NCBI GenBank assembly: GCA_017165825.1
Contig: CM029372.1
Span: forward strand, 793,466 to 857,465
From: Hepsetus odoe
Lineage: Eukaryota; Chordata; Actinopteri; Characiformes; Hepsetidae
Reading direction: 5' to 3'
Length of the DNA stretch: 64,000 bases
In this document: positions 25,401 to 35,429 of the stretch, piece after piece
Layout of the letters: every line of letters starts with the position of its first letter
How positions within the stretch are numbered: the stretch's first letter is position 1
The notes under the pieces: generated by a model
Seen by the model: the letters and a program-made list of their open reading frames with translations, nothing else
Told to the model about the DNA's origin: nothing
Databases searched by the model: none
Made by a program: the position numbers and the translations under genes

Positions 25401-28400
25401 CGGGAGCCCCTTTAGCCTATTTAATGCATTTTTCGTCATCTCTCTCTTGTGTGAAGACACACAGCCTGATGTTTTTGCAAGGCCTTGTTCAAATACCTTT
25501 TTATTTGAGGGAAGCATTGCCTTATTTTTCATTGTTTCTACAGCAGATATGATCTGTGTGTCACCATTAACAAATCTGAAATTTCATCCAAGCTGTGTTT
25601 GTTCGAATTTTACCTATTTTACTGGTAATCACTGGGTGTTTTATTTTGTTGGTAAGTAATACCCAGTTAAGAATTTTTTTTTTTTTTTCTCTCTCTCTCC
25701 CCTCCTTCTTTAGTTTTGCCATTGGAATTTTTATTTGTGAAATCAACCTTTGTCTGCAAAACCTGTTTAAGCTACTGTTAAAATATTCCTTATTCTGCAA
25801 GCAGTTTGAAAAGCATAGGTGTAGTAATATAGATATCATTATAAAATAGGAAATGTTTTTGTAGATTTGCTGGTTGTGTGTGGGAGAGGGTAATATAGAT
25901 CGACTTCTCTTGAGAGCTGCTATTCTGAGACATGCATCAATCCAGAAATGGAAGAGGGGCTAGGAGTTCAGGGATAATCCTGAGAAAGTTTGTGTCCCAG
26001 GGGGCTGTGCTTTAAAAAAAAAAAAAAAAAAAAGACAGATTTCTAGGTCACGAAAACATGCAAGACAACACATTTTTGTGGAATGAGATCAAAAGGCTTC
26101 TTAATTCTGACAATCTCTCTGCTATGTTGAAGACTTCATATCTAGGGAAAGGTTCATTTTGGACGTTATGCTGCTATCAAATTTATTAGCACAACTTTCC
26201 CTTTCCTGGTCAAGGCCTGGGTTAACGACTGGCAGCAGTACTGTTAGCCTACAAGAAATTGGGCTACTGTTGGTCAAAGGAGGAAAAGAAGAAGAGGGAG
26301 GTATTCAATTCAATTTATTCTTGTATAGCGCCTTTTACAACAGAGTTGCCCCAAGGCACTTTACATTGGTGGTAGATGGTGGAACAGGTTCCAGTAATAG
26401 AAGTTAAAGCCGGACGACTGTGAAGGAGAGGAACCAAAAACTCCACTGTGTGGAGATAAAAAACCTCTGAGGATCCAAGGTCGACTGGCTACGCAACCCC
26501 CTTGGGTATACTAGCAGTAAAAAGTTAGTTTGGTTTTAAACTCCAGGATCAGTAAAGAGTCCCAAGCTGCTTCCCAGGCTCAGCAAGTCGGGTGCGGCCC
26601 CAGGGACCGATGAGCCGCCAGGGTCCCTTGGCGCATCAGATGCATCGCACAGACCAGATGGTAGTTCGGCAATGGACTCAGGTGATGACCACAGCGGGCC
26701 CCCCCGGACATGTGGGGAGAGAAATGGAATGGGGAGGGTCAGTAATGAGCAGGATCCAGTAGTGACAGACACAGAAATGAAACAATACAGTGCGATGGCA
26801 TGTACAGCAGCACCAGCGACATTACTAGTGGTGCACTATGGTGATTGGTGCGGGTAAGATAAACTAAAGAAGTAAGTCTTCAGCCGTGATTTAAAGACCG
26901 AGACTGATTCGGCATCCCGTACATAAGCAGGCAAGCTATTCCACAATCTAGGGGCCCTGGAACTGAAAGCTTGTGCTCCTATACATTTATTTATGCGAGG
27001 GACAATTAGAAGATCTTTATTCTGGGATCTAAGTGGGCAACTAGGTGTATAGGTATTAAGCAGTTCTGTTAGGTATATTGGGGCAAGACCTTTAAGTGCC
27101 TTGTAGGTTAAGAGGAGGACCTTGAAGTCAGCTCTGTACCTAACAGGAAGCCAGTGAAGCGAGGAGAGTATGGGAGTTATGTGGTCGTACTTCCTGCTCC
27201 TGCTAACAATCCTAGCGGCTGTGTTCTGAATGCGCTGTATGGTGCTTAATGTGCCCTGAGAGCTTCCAGAAAGTAGGGCATTACAGTAATCTAATCTACT
27301 GTATACAAATGCATGTACTACTTTCGCCGTGTCTTCCATTGACAGAAAACGCCGTAGTTTGGCAATGTTCAGAAGTTGCAGGATGCATGTCTTTGCAACT
27401 GCATTAACATGGGGATTAAATTATAGATTTGACTCAAAAATAACACCAAGGTTACGTGCCAGAGTACTAACTGAACACTTCAACCCTGCATCCCGGATAC
27501 GCGACATGAAGTTGGCCCTGTCTACATCACTACTACAAAACAAGAGCAGCTCAGTTTTTTCGGGGTTTAGTGAGAGGATGTTGTTATTCATCCAATCCCT
27601 AATATCATTGAGGCAGCTAATTAAAGTGCCGGTTTTGTCACATGATTTAACAGAGAAGCATAACTAACATTATGCTTCCGTATAATAGTGCTTAGTGGGA
27701 GCTTGTAGAGGGAGAAGAGCACTGGGCCTTACACTGACCCTTGTGGGACTCCATAGTTAACTAGTGACATAGGTGAGGGGGTGCCATAATCATCCATTTG
27801 GATGAAGTAATAACGGTTTGTGAGATAGGATTTGAACCATTTAAGGGCTGTTCCGCTAATGCCGACAGTGGAGTGAAGCCTATTTACTAAAATGGAGTGA
27901 TCCGCCGTGTCAAACGCAGCACTAAGATCTAACAGAACAAGAACAGTAATGTTTCCTGCATCACTTGAGACCATTATATCATTTACCACTCTAGTTAGAG
28001 CAGTTTCTGTGCTGTGGCCATGCTGGAAGCCTGACTGGAATTTATCTAAGATTATGCGTGTCTAGATATGACTGCAGTTGTCTCGCAACTAATTTTTCTA
28101 GAATCTTAGAGAGAAACGGGACATTAGAGATAGGTCTATAATTACTTGGTGAGCAAGGGTCCAAGTTAGGTTTTTTTAAGCTGTGGTCTAACCACTGCTG
28201 TTTTAAACTGATTGGGGACTACACCTGAGGTCAAGGATGCTAAAAGAAGAGAAGGAAGAATTCTGGAGCAAGTTAGATGAAGTGATGGACCCACGGGAGG
28301 GAGAGGTGATTGGTGCACACTTTAATTTACATGTTGAAAGCAACAGGTGACGAGGAGGTGATGGGTAGGTTTAGTGTCAATGAGAGGAATGTTGAAGGTC

Positions 28401-31400
28401 AGATCGTTGTAGACTTTGTGAAAAGGATGGAAATGGCTGTAGTTAATATTTATTTTAAGAAGAGGAAGGAGCACAGGGTGATGTATAAGAGTGGCGGAAG
28501 ATGCACACAGATGAATTGGGGTGGTGGTGGTCTAGTGGTAGGATAATTGCCTAAGGACCTATTGCTCAAGAGGTCCCAGGTTTGAATCCAACCTCCAGCA
28601 CTACCACCACTCGGTCCCTGAGCTAGACCCTTAACCCTGAATTGCTCCAGGGGGGACTGTCCCTGTAATTAGCACATGGACGTCGCTCTGGATAAGAGCG
28701 TCTGCTAAATGCTGCAAATGAAAAGGAATTACATCCTTTGCAGGAGGGTCAGTCTGAAGGAGTCAAGTCAACTTTATTTATATAGTGCTTTTTACAACTG
28801 TTGTTGTCACAAAGCAGCTTTACAGAATCCGGGTCCAAGCCCTAATAGGGTAAGCTGAGGGCGACAGAGGCAAACACTGTTGTTGGCATGTGTTTATGAG
28901 CCTGAAAATGATGGGCCGGCAGCACCAACATCCCAGTTTACAGTAATTTTCTATATTCGTGAAGTCCGGATCCGCACCTCTTAACTAATAGGGAAATTAA
29001 TTACTAAAGGCCTGACTAAACAAGCAAGTCTTTAGTCTGGACTTAAATATTGAGAGTGTGTCTGAGTCCTGGCAGAAAGTGAAGGCAGAGTCAAGGATCA
29101 AATGGTGGAAGCTGAAGCAGGAAGACTGCAAGGTGGAATTCAGGCAGGAGTTAACACAAGCAGTTGAAGAGCTACCGGATTGCTGGGAAAGTGCTGCAGA
29201 AATGGTAAAGCAGACAGCTAGAAAGGTATTTGGTGTGACCTCTGGAAAGAAGAAGGAGGAGGATAAGGAAACCTGGTGGTGGAACCCAGAAGTCCATGAG
29301 TGTATATGTGTAGAAGAGACAATTGAAGAAGTAGGATAGTCAGAGAGATGAAGAAAGTAGACAGGTGGTCTAGTGGTAGGATACTTGCCTATAGACCTAT
29401 GGTTCCAGAGGTCCCAGGTTCGAATCCCACCTCTATCACTACCACCACTGGGTCCCTGAGCAAGACCCTTAACCCTGAATTGCTCCAGGGGGGACTGTCC
29501 CTGTAATTAGGACATGTAAGTCGCTCTGGATAAGAGCGTCTGCTAAATGTAAATGAGTACAAGGAAATGAAGTGCATGGTAGTTGTGTAGTGCATGGCAG
29601 ATAGATAAGGATAAAGTGGTGAATTGTATGAAAGGTTGGATAGTGAGGAGGGAGAAAAGGACCTATACTGATTGGCTAGACAGAGAGGCAGAGTAGGGAA
29701 AGATGTGCAGCACTATAAAGTAACTATAGAGGGATTAAGATAATCAGCCACAGCATGAAGTTATGGGAAAGAGTAGTGGAAGCTAGGTTAAGAAAAGAGG
29801 AGATTAGTGAACATCAGTATGGTTTTATACAACGTTAGCTCTGAGGGTGTTGAAGGAGTAGTGCAGTGAAGGTCAGAAGGAGTTGCATTGTGCCTTTGTG
29901 GACTTGGAGAAAGCATATGACAGGGTACCTAGAGTGGAGTTGTGGTTTTGTATGAGGAAGTCAGGAGTGGCAGAGAAGTATGTGAGTGTAGTTCAGGATA
30001 CAGTTGAGGCTAAAATTATTAGCCCCCCAGGAATTATTAATTAAGTGAAAAATTAAGTGAAAGTGACTATTCTTGTCATTGCAAGGTCACAGCACAGCAC
30101 ACAGTGAACCAAAACGAAATTTAGACCTCTACATTTAACCCATGCAAACACTGGGCAGCAGTGGGCAGCTATGAAAGCGCCCGGGGAGCAGTGACGGGGA
30201 CGGTACCTTGCTCAAGGGTACTTCAGGGCAACCTACTGGTAAGGGGTTTGAACCCACAATCTTCCAATCCTGTGGCCAAATCCCTAACCACTAGGCCACC
30301 GCTGCATAACCATAAAAATGTTATGGAACCTTTTTTTAAACTTCTTCCCAATGTTTGCAGCATTGATGAAACTTGATATAAGCAAACATTTCACCAGTGC
30401 TATTCAGTAGCTTTTGGTACATTTTGTAATATACATTTTTAGGCTTGCTTTATATCAAATATAGTAAAAAATGGGGTGGTCAAAAATATTAGCCCCATGT
30501 GAATGTTTGCTTTCAAAACACACCTACAGTAATTAACCAATCAGCTTTGAAACAATGCCTGTGGCTTCCTAACTAACAATTGGCTTCCTAACAACATTAA
30601 TTCAGCATAAAAAGACTCCAAGGAACAGGGCACTTGAACACATGAGAGGGATTACTGTTACTCACCATTCCAAAGACAAAGGAAATCAGTCTGGAGCTCA
30701 GAAAGAAGATAGTAGAGGCTCATGATAAGGGGGAAGGCTACACTGCCATTTCCAAGCGATTCACAGTGTCTAGAACTGCTGTACGTTGCATCATTGCCAA
30801 GTACAAGGAGACAAATTGTGTAAGAAACTAACCTGGCCATGGCCGTAAGTGCAAGATTTCAAGAACTCTGGAGAGGAAAATAGTCAGATGTCAGCAAGGA
30901 GCTCCTGACATCTGCCAAGATGATTGTTGCTGACCTGGCCTCTTCTGGAGTTGATGTTTCAAGGAACACAGTTATGAGGGCTCTTCATCGTGGTGGGCTT
31001 CAGGGCCATCGTCCCAAAAGAACCCCTTTACTCAAAGAGCGGCACATCACAGCCCGACTGAGGTTTGCCCATGAACATTTGAACGGTAAAGATGAGTTTT
31101 GGAAGTCTGCGCTTTGGTCTGATGAGACTAAACTAGAACTGTTTGGGCACATGGATGTTGCTGATGTTTGGCGAAGAAAGGGAGAAGCCGTCAACCCTAG
31201 AACACAGTTCCCACAGTTAAACATGGTGGTTGCGGCATCATGCTGTGGGACTGTTTTGCAGCCTCAGGCACAGGGAGCCTTGTTTGGGTGCATGGCATTA
31301 CGAAAAAAGAAAATTGTTGACATTTTGAGAGAGAATATGCAGAAATCTGCTCGTGGTCGTTGCTGGGTCTTCCAACAAGACAATGACCCAAAGCATACAT

Positions 31401-34380
31401 TGAAATTAGTCCAACAGTTCCAAAGGATACCAAAACCACGATCCTGGAGTGACCCGCACAGAGCTCAGACCTCAATCCTATTGAGAATATGTGGCGGGTG
31501 CTCAAAGTGAATGTCCATGCTCGGAAACCATGCAATTTGGACCAGCTAGAACAATTTGCAATGGCAGAATGGGCAAAAATCTCTCAGGAGACCTATGCCA
31601 ACCTAGTAAAGAACTACTCAAAGAGACTGTTGTCAGTTGTGGCTCAGAAAGGGTACACTATTGACTATTAATGGCCAGGGGGCTAATTATTTTGGATGTC
31701 TCATTTTTGCCCTTTCTTGTTTCAACTCGGTATATCAATAAAATATCCTAATTAAACTTAGTGGACACTTGTTGTTAATGGTCATTTTCATGGGGAAATC
31801 AAGAGTGTTATCTAATTTCATAAGTTGGGCTAATAATTTTGGCCTCAACAGTATGTATGAGGGCAGTGTGACAGTGGTGAGATCTGCAGTAAGAGTGACC
31901 ATTTAAGGTAGAGGGTGGATTAAATCGAGGATCCATGAGCCCATTCTTGTTTGCATTGGTAAGGGACAGGTTAGACAGGAGTCTCCATGGATGATAATTT
32001 TTGCAGATGATATTGTAACCTGGATAGATGGAGATATGCTCTAGACGAGAGAAATGAAAGTGAGTAGGACAAAGACAGAATTCATGAGGGTGAACAAAAG
32101 GGAGGAAAGTGGAGTGGTTAGGATGCAGGGAGTAGAGGTGACAACGGTGGAGGAATTTAAATGCTTGGGATCAACAGCTGAGAATAATGGCGAGTCTGGA
32201 AGAGGTCAAGAAGGTAGTCTTGTGGTGGCGGTGGTCTAGTGGTAGGGTACTTGCCTATGGACCTCGGTTCGAATCCCACCTCTAGCACTACCACCACTGG
32301 GTCCCTGAGCAAGACCCTTAACCCTGAGTTGCTCCAGGGGACTGTCCCTGTAATTAGTACATGTAAGTCGCTCTGGATAAGGGCGTCAGCTAAATGCCGT
32401 AAATGTAAATGTAAGGTACAAGGTGATTTTGATCCAGAATCTGTTAGTTGGTGCCAGAAGGCTAAAAAAAAAAACAAAACAAAAGCACTGATCTTCCCTC
32501 TAAATAATCCAAGACTTAGTGTGTTAGTTTTGAACTTACTGTAAAGGGGAAGAAGGGGAAAAAAATTCTGAAAAGTTAAACAGATGTCAATTAATTAATA
32601 CACACTGCCTGTCCAAAAAAGGTCACACTTTCTAATATTTAGTTGAACTGCCTTTAACTTTTATTAAGGCACACATTCGCTGTGGTATTGTATTGATAAG
32701 CTTCTGCAATGTCACAACATTTATTTTCCATCCAGAGTTGCATTTTGTTTTTCGCCAAAATCTTGTAGAAATGATGGGGAGCAAATGGGGCAAATTCTTC
32801 TCCAGCCCATCTCAAAGATTCTCAATGGGGTTAAGGTCTGGTTCTTAACCCAATTTTAGTAGTTTCAGCAATTTCCTTAGATGTTTTATTTGCTTGATGC
32901 ATGCCAATAATTTGATCATTCTTAAACAGAGTAATCTTTTCCACAACCACAGAATACAGTTGAGGCTACAATTATTAGCCCTCCTTATGAAATTAGATAA
33001 CACTCTTGATTTCTCCCTGAAAATTACCATTAACAAGTGTTTATTTTGGAAACAAATACACTATAAAAAACAATGCATATTCTCCCTCAAAATGTCAACA
33101 TAATTTTCTTTTTTTCATGATGCCATGTACCCGAACAAGGCTCCCTGTGCCTGAGGCTGCAAAACAGCCCCACAGCATGATGCTCACACCATGTCTAACT
33201 GTGGGAACTGTGTTCCTAGAGTTGAAGGTCTCTCCCTTTCTTCGCCAAACATCAGCAACATCCATGTGCCCAAACAATTCCAGTTTAGTAACTCATCTTT
33301 ACCTTTCAAATGTTCACGGGCAAGCCTCAGTCGGGCTGTGATGTGCCGCTCTTTGAGTAAAGGGGTTCTTCTGGGACGGTGGCCCTGAAGCCCACCACGA
33401 TGAAGAGCCCTCAGAACTCTGTTCCTTGAAACATCAACTCCAGAAGAGGCCAGGTCAGCAACAATCATCTTGGCAGATGTCCGGGGCTCCTTTCTGACAT
33501 CTCTGACTATTTTCCTCTCCAGAGTTCTTGAAATCTTGCACTTACGGCTAATATTTTTGACCACCCCGTTCTTTTACTATATTTGAAATAAAGCAAGCCA
33601 AAAATGTATTTTATATTATAAAATGTACCAAAAGCTACTAAATAGCACTGGTGAATGTTTGCTTATATCAAGTTTCTTCAATGCTGCAAACATTGGGAAG
33701 AAGTTAAGAGAAATGTTCCATAATTCCTGGGGGGCTATATGTCAGCCTCAGCTGTATGTCTTCCAACATGGTGGTTTAAGTAATGAGAAGTTACTCACTA
33801 CATCAGTTAGGGTTAAGCAACTTGTTGCCAGCTGAAACATAATCATCCATGCAGTAATTATTGAATGGGAGGCTTTTACCTATCTGCTTGCTTGCTTGCA
33901 GGTGGAAACTTATTTGGACAGGCAGTGTAGATGAAAGTGAAAGTGACCATTCTTGTCATTGTGAAATATGGCATAACAAACAGTGAACCACAAAGAAATT
34001 ACACCTCTGCATTTAACCCACACACAAACACATGTATCAGGGGGCAGCTATTGAAAGCACCACGGAAGCAGTGATTGGGACTGCCTTGCTCAAGGGCAAC
34101 CTACTGGTCTGGGTTTCAAATCCACAGTCTTCTGATCCTGAGGCCAACTCCCTAACCACTAGGCCGTCACTGCCCCTTTAACCATAAACACAATATTTAC
34201 ACATCCCTACTCCAGTTTACTGCTTTTGGAGTGACTTCTTAAGGTGTCTGAATTTTGTCAGATTTTTTTTTTTTTTAATCATCGGCTCCTGTTTGGGGGG
34301 CAGGTTTCCCTCATGATTTATTTTGTAGGGAATCTATAATCCAATGTTTCATTCTGTCTAAGAAGTCCTGGTGTTTATAG

Positions 34381-34422
<42 letters not shown>

Positions 34423-34536
34423 ATTACCAGATTCATGGGTGAGCGAGAGTGACCGGCCACAGATGAAAACTAAAGTGGTGCACCTCTCCCAGTTACCCCA
34501 GGACACTGCTGTGCTACTGGATCCAAATATATACAG
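13466..34536 (+). CDS. aebp2: AEBP2, PRC2 accessory zinc-finger protein (coding exons 1-7)
   Basis: AEBP2 is a nuclear accessory subunit of Polycomb repressive complex 2, binding SUZ12/RBBP4 and stimulating H3K27 methylation. Exons: 13466-13980, 21209-21419, 22055-22162, 22470-22656, 22741-22865, 24234-24301, 34423-34536. All junctions are AG/GT and in frame, giving 442 residues plus two bases. The start ATG sits in AAGGATGG. Residues 1-160 are acidic and Ser/Glu-rich, followed by [16 protein letters not shown], a family hallmark. Three C2H2 fingers: C212/C213, C217, H230, H235; C246, C251, H267, H271; C279, C284, H297, H301. A basic patch follows (residues 328-338, [11 protein letters not shown]), then the conserved C-terminal domain ([57 protein letters not shown]). 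The donor of exon 1 (AG/GTTTGT) is weak. The short tail after NIYR needs another exon; see 61599-61722. Confidence 0.95.
14765..15022 (-). mobile_element. tRNA-derived SINE, family B (AEBP2 intron 1)
   Basis: The head is at the right end (CCACTAGGCCACCACTGCCC on the plus strand; B-box-like at about 14950-14975). The AGTGAAAGTAAAAGG 3' tail is at the left. It contains the CATTTAACCCACGCAAACAC block shared with the copies at 30037 and 40635. No long target duplication is obvious. Confidence 0.85.
15140..15370 (+). mobile_element. Tc1/mariner-like transposase remnant
   Basis: The plus-strand frame [20 protein letters not shown] resembles the first-Asp region (W-[ST]-D-E-S-K) of mariner/Tc1-type transposases. 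It decays after a GATGATGG-rich stretch. No inverted repeats can be assigned, and it abuts the element at 15420-16193. Confidence 0.5.
15420..16193 (-). mobile_element. Tc1/mariner-like transposon, family D, copy 1
   Basis: Minus-strand transposase pieces: [23 protein letters not shown] sequence (about 15800-15870), a C-terminal [20 protein letters not shown] (15490-15560), and an N-terminal helix-turn-helix part around 15950-16090. The right end, ACTTGCCTAATATTGTGCAG then ACAGTGTA, matches the ends at 38966-38995 and 58921-58948. The left inverted repeat is not visible. Frames are broken. Confidence 0.65.
16194..19756 (+). other. AEBP2 intron 1, unannotated part
   Basis: AT-rich intronic DNA with no recognisable transposon, RNA or exon. 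Homopolymer A/T runs at 18766-18790, 18908-18922 and 19443-19460 interrupt it. The short open frames have no family signature. Confidence 0.6.
19757..20645 (-). mobile_element. worn L2-type LINE fragment
   Basis: The left edge (ATAATAACTTTATCAAGCAC) resembles the AT-rich 3' end of L2-type LINEs. On the right, GATCCCTGTGGTACACCATA matches the antisense of the motif seen in the better L2 copy (CCTTGTGGGACTCCATAG at 27741-27758). In between, CATTACAATAGTCCAGAC also parallels that copy (CATTACAGTAATCTAATC at 27280-27297). It is strongly diverged and has no open frame. Confidence 0.5.
20652..20927. mobile_element. short non-autonomous Tc1-type element (MITE) with a SINE inside
   Basis: The terminal inverted repeats read CACTGCTCAAAAAAATGAAA at the left and TTAATTTTTTGAGCAGTG at the right, each bordered by TA (20650-20651 and 20928-20929). 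The element is 276 bp and non-coding. A 3'-truncated family-C SINE occupies 20697-20820. Confidence 0.8.
20697..20820 (+). mobile_element. tRNA-derived SINE, family C, 3'-truncated
   Basis: The head GGTGGTGGTCTAGTGGTAGG and a B-box-like GGTTCAAATCCCACCTC are present. The copy stops after GACCCTTAACCCTGA and lacks the usual CTCTGGATAAG 3' motif. It is nested in the MITE at 20652-20927. Confidence 0.75.
22866..24233 (+). other. AEBP2 intron 5, nothing recognised
   Basis: AT-rich intron between the 125-nt and 68-nt exons. I see no transposon ends, RNA gene or additional in-frame exon. Confidence 0.55.
24336..25232. mobile_element. DNA transposon remnant with terminal inverted repeats
   Basis: The left end has AGCTGCAACATTAAAACCAT. 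The right end has GATTTTAATGTTGTGGCTG, whose reverse complement matches it imperfectly. The interior contains GGCATGGACTCCACAAGACC and GATTGGATTGAGATCTAGGG, blocks I recognise from a widespread teleost DNA transposon whose superfamily I cannot name safely. There is no intact frame. Related scraps lie at 1560-1700 and 34975-35230. Confidence 0.65.
25233..26195 (+). other. AEBP2 intron 6, 5' part, nothing recognised
   Basis: AT-rich intronic DNA with long poly-T/CT (25673-25700) and poly-A (26014-26033) runs. No gene or confident repeat family is visible. Confidence 0.5.
26303..28224 (-). mobile_element. L2-type LINE, 5'-truncated, RT catalytic box deleted
   Basis: The left end is the 3' terminus (CAATTCAATTTATTCTTGTA; in sense, GGCGCTATACAAGAATAAAT). 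A 167-residue C-terminal frame at 26836-27339 includes [36 protein letters not shown] and [20 protein letters not shown]. Upstream, at 27729-27989, are the RT blocks [16 protein letters not shown] and [10 protein letters not shown]. The YxDD-containing segment expected between them is missing. Inserted into the RTE LINE. Confidence 0.85.
28518..28727 (+). mobile_element. tRNA-derived SINE, family C
   Basis: The complete head (GGTGGTCTAGTGGTAGGATA), a B-box-like GGTTTGAATCC, the CACTCGGTCCCTGAG body and the CGCTCTGGATAAGAGCGTCT 3' motif are all present, ending in GCAAATGAAAAG. It is inserted in the endonuclease part of the RTE LINE. Confidence 0.85.
28757..29068 (-). mobile_element. L2-type LINE 3' tail fragment
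   Basis: The plus strand begins AGTCAAGTCAACTTTATTTA then TATAGTGCTTTTTACAACTG and CACAAAGCAGCTTTACAGAA, the antisense of a common teleost LINE 3' end. It runs to GGACTTAAATATTGAGAGTG. It is inserted in the RTE LINE. Confidence 0.7.
29363..29555 (+). mobile_element. tRNA-derived SINE, family C, head slightly truncated
   Basis: It starts at GGTGGTCTAGTGGTAGGATA, keeps a perfect GGTTCGAATCCCACCTC B-box region and ends with CGCTCTGGATAAGAGCGTCT then TGCTAAATGTAAATG. It is inserted in the RTE LINE. Confidence 0.85.
30001..31851 (+). mobile_element. Tc1-like transposon (second Tc1 type), copy 1
   Basis: The termini CAGTTGAGGCTAAAATTATT and AATTTTGGCCTCAACAG form near-perfect inverted repeats bordered by TA (29999-30000, 31852-31853). 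The plus-strand transposase is broken. A 196-residue frame at 30920-31510 has the HTH region, [14 protein letters not shown] (first Asp) and [10 protein letters not shown] (second Asp). The Glu block (NPIENMW-type) falls in another frame near 31480. The C-terminal frame is 31489-31671, ending [20 protein letters not shown]... A family-B SINE sits just inside the left repeat. The transposon lies within the RTE LINE. Confidence 0.9.
30037..30320 (-). mobile_element. tRNA-derived SINE, family B (inside Tc1)
   Basis: The left edge is the AAGTGAAAGTGACTATTCTT tail in plus-strand view. The head is at the right (CCACTAGGCCACCGCTGC). The Tc1 sequence AGGAATTATGGAA, continuous at 60745-60755 in reverse, is interrupted here, which confirms insertion after Tc1. 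Confidence 0.85.
32221..32413 (+). mobile_element. tRNA-derived SINE, family C
   Basis: Head GGTGGCGGTGGTCTAGTGGT, B box GGTTCGAATCCCACCTC, body CACCACTGGGTCCCTGAG, 3' motif CGCTCTGGATAAGGGCGTC and a TAAATGTAAATG tail. It abuts the last recognisable RTE block. Confidence 0.85.
32601..33929 (-). mobile_element. Tc1-like transposon (third Tc1 type), host of a nested Tc1 copy
   Basis: The termini CACTGCCTGTCCAAAAAAGG and CTTATTTGGACAGGCAGTG are inverted repeats next to TA. The left arm, read on the minus strand, encodes the transposase end around the Glu block ([16 protein letters not shown]). The right arm after 33754 is short and non-coding. The middle is occupied by another Tc1-like element (32957-33754). 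Confidence 0.75.
32957..33754 (-). mobile_element. Tc1-like transposon (second Tc1 type), copy 2, internally deleted
   Basis: The termini CAGTTGAGGCTACAATTATT and GGGCTATATGTCAGCCTCAG-CTG match copy 1, with TA on each side. At 798 bp it retains the minus-strand N-terminal HTH ([37 protein letters not shown]) and HGIMKK-type sequence. It lacks the second catalytic Asp and the Glu, so it is non-autonomous. Confidence 0.85.
33931..34178 (-). mobile_element. tRNA-derived SINE, family B
   Basis: The tail AAAGTGAAAGTGACCATTCT is at the left. The head at the right (CCACTAGGCCGTCACTGCCC) carries mutations. It lies immediately after the Tc1-like element ending at 33929 and 240 bases before AEBP2 exon 7. 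Confidence 0.8.
34383..34422 (+). promoter_or_regulatory. (TC)19 microsatellite forming the AEBP2 exon 7 splice acceptor
   Basis: Nineteen perfect TC units (34383-34420) run directly into the AG (34421-34422) that precedes exon 7. The repeat therefore is the polypyrimidine tract of a constitutive coding exon. The exon is unambiguous: it completes the split Ile codon and encodes [20 protein letters not shown]. Confidence 0.9.
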
Positions 34537-34974
34537 GTAATGGATGCTGCAGAAACCCTTCCTTAGTTTCTTGGGTCTCTCTGTGTAGTATATTTAAACA
34601 ATGCTACAGTTCTAAGATACTATCTTAAACTCAGCAGCTTTTTGTAAAATCATTTTTAGGGGTGAATGTTATATTAATATAAAATAGTGGTTTGCTAGAG
34701 ATTTTAAAGTGGCATAGTTTATTCTAAAGTTTAATCTCATATTTGGAAAACTCTAAGAGGACATTTAGGACTTATGAGCTGTAGTGATGCTTTATAAACA
34801 TTATTTGGTTGAACAAAAGGTATGTAATTGAATTTATAAAGGGACATTCTCAACAAATATTTAATACATATTCTGCAACTGCATTTTGTATCTTTGGATA
34901 ATCTGTCACCAAAACCATACATTTCTGTATCGGTCAGGCTTATAAAAAAAGGCGTCAGCTTGCTAAATATTGGA

Positions 34975-35230
34975 CTCTGGAGCAATGGAAAAAGATCATG
35001 TGGTCTGCTGAGTCCGGATTTACAGGTTCAGAGTAATGGGTGTATCATGATCAACTGAGAATCTTTGGTATGTGCTGGAGAACACTTTATGCAGCAGTGG
35101 AAAAGATCTGGGGGCACTTTGGTCTCTAAGTATTGTGACAAGCATTGCATTGAAACAATATCATGAGGAACAGTATACTGTTAAGGAAACACTTCGTTTC
35201 AACTGGACGCCCAACTTGTTGTAATACTTC
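34975..35230 (+). mobile_element. DNA-transposon remnant
   Basis: GGAGCAATGGAAAAAGATCA then TGTGGTCTGCTGAGTCCGGA resembles a degenerate W-S-D-E-S transposase region of the same broad element type as 24336-25232. Stops interrupt every frame and no ends are visible. Confidence 0.45.
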
Positions 35231-35429
35231 CACCAGATGGCAACAGTTCCTGCACAAAAAATCGCACCATGTCAAATAATTTGAGGGATATTAAAATTTA
35301 TTTACTTTAGTCAACAAGCACACTCTAAAATAGTTGTGAATTTAAAAAATGACTATGATTGAGTATGATTTTGACATTCTGTGATGACTGAAATAATTGG
35401 CACAAAATATTACACAGAGAAAACTGCTG

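Larger units (their letters stand above)
26200..32220 (+). mobile_element. RTE-type LINE, one old copy split by a stack of insertions
   Basis: Plus-sense blocks of one LINE, in order: 5' end at 26200-26300 (GGCCTGGGTTAACGACTGGC, matching the antisense of 61000-61050); endonuclease at 28225-28515 ([40 protein letters not shown]); 29069-29362 ([33 protein letters not shown]); 29556-30000 (RT start, [19 protein letters not shown]); 31854-32220 ([20 protein letters not shown]). Between them sit an L2 LINE, an L2 tail, three family-C SINEs and a Tc1 element that itself holds a family-B SINE. All frames are broken. Confidence 0.8.
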
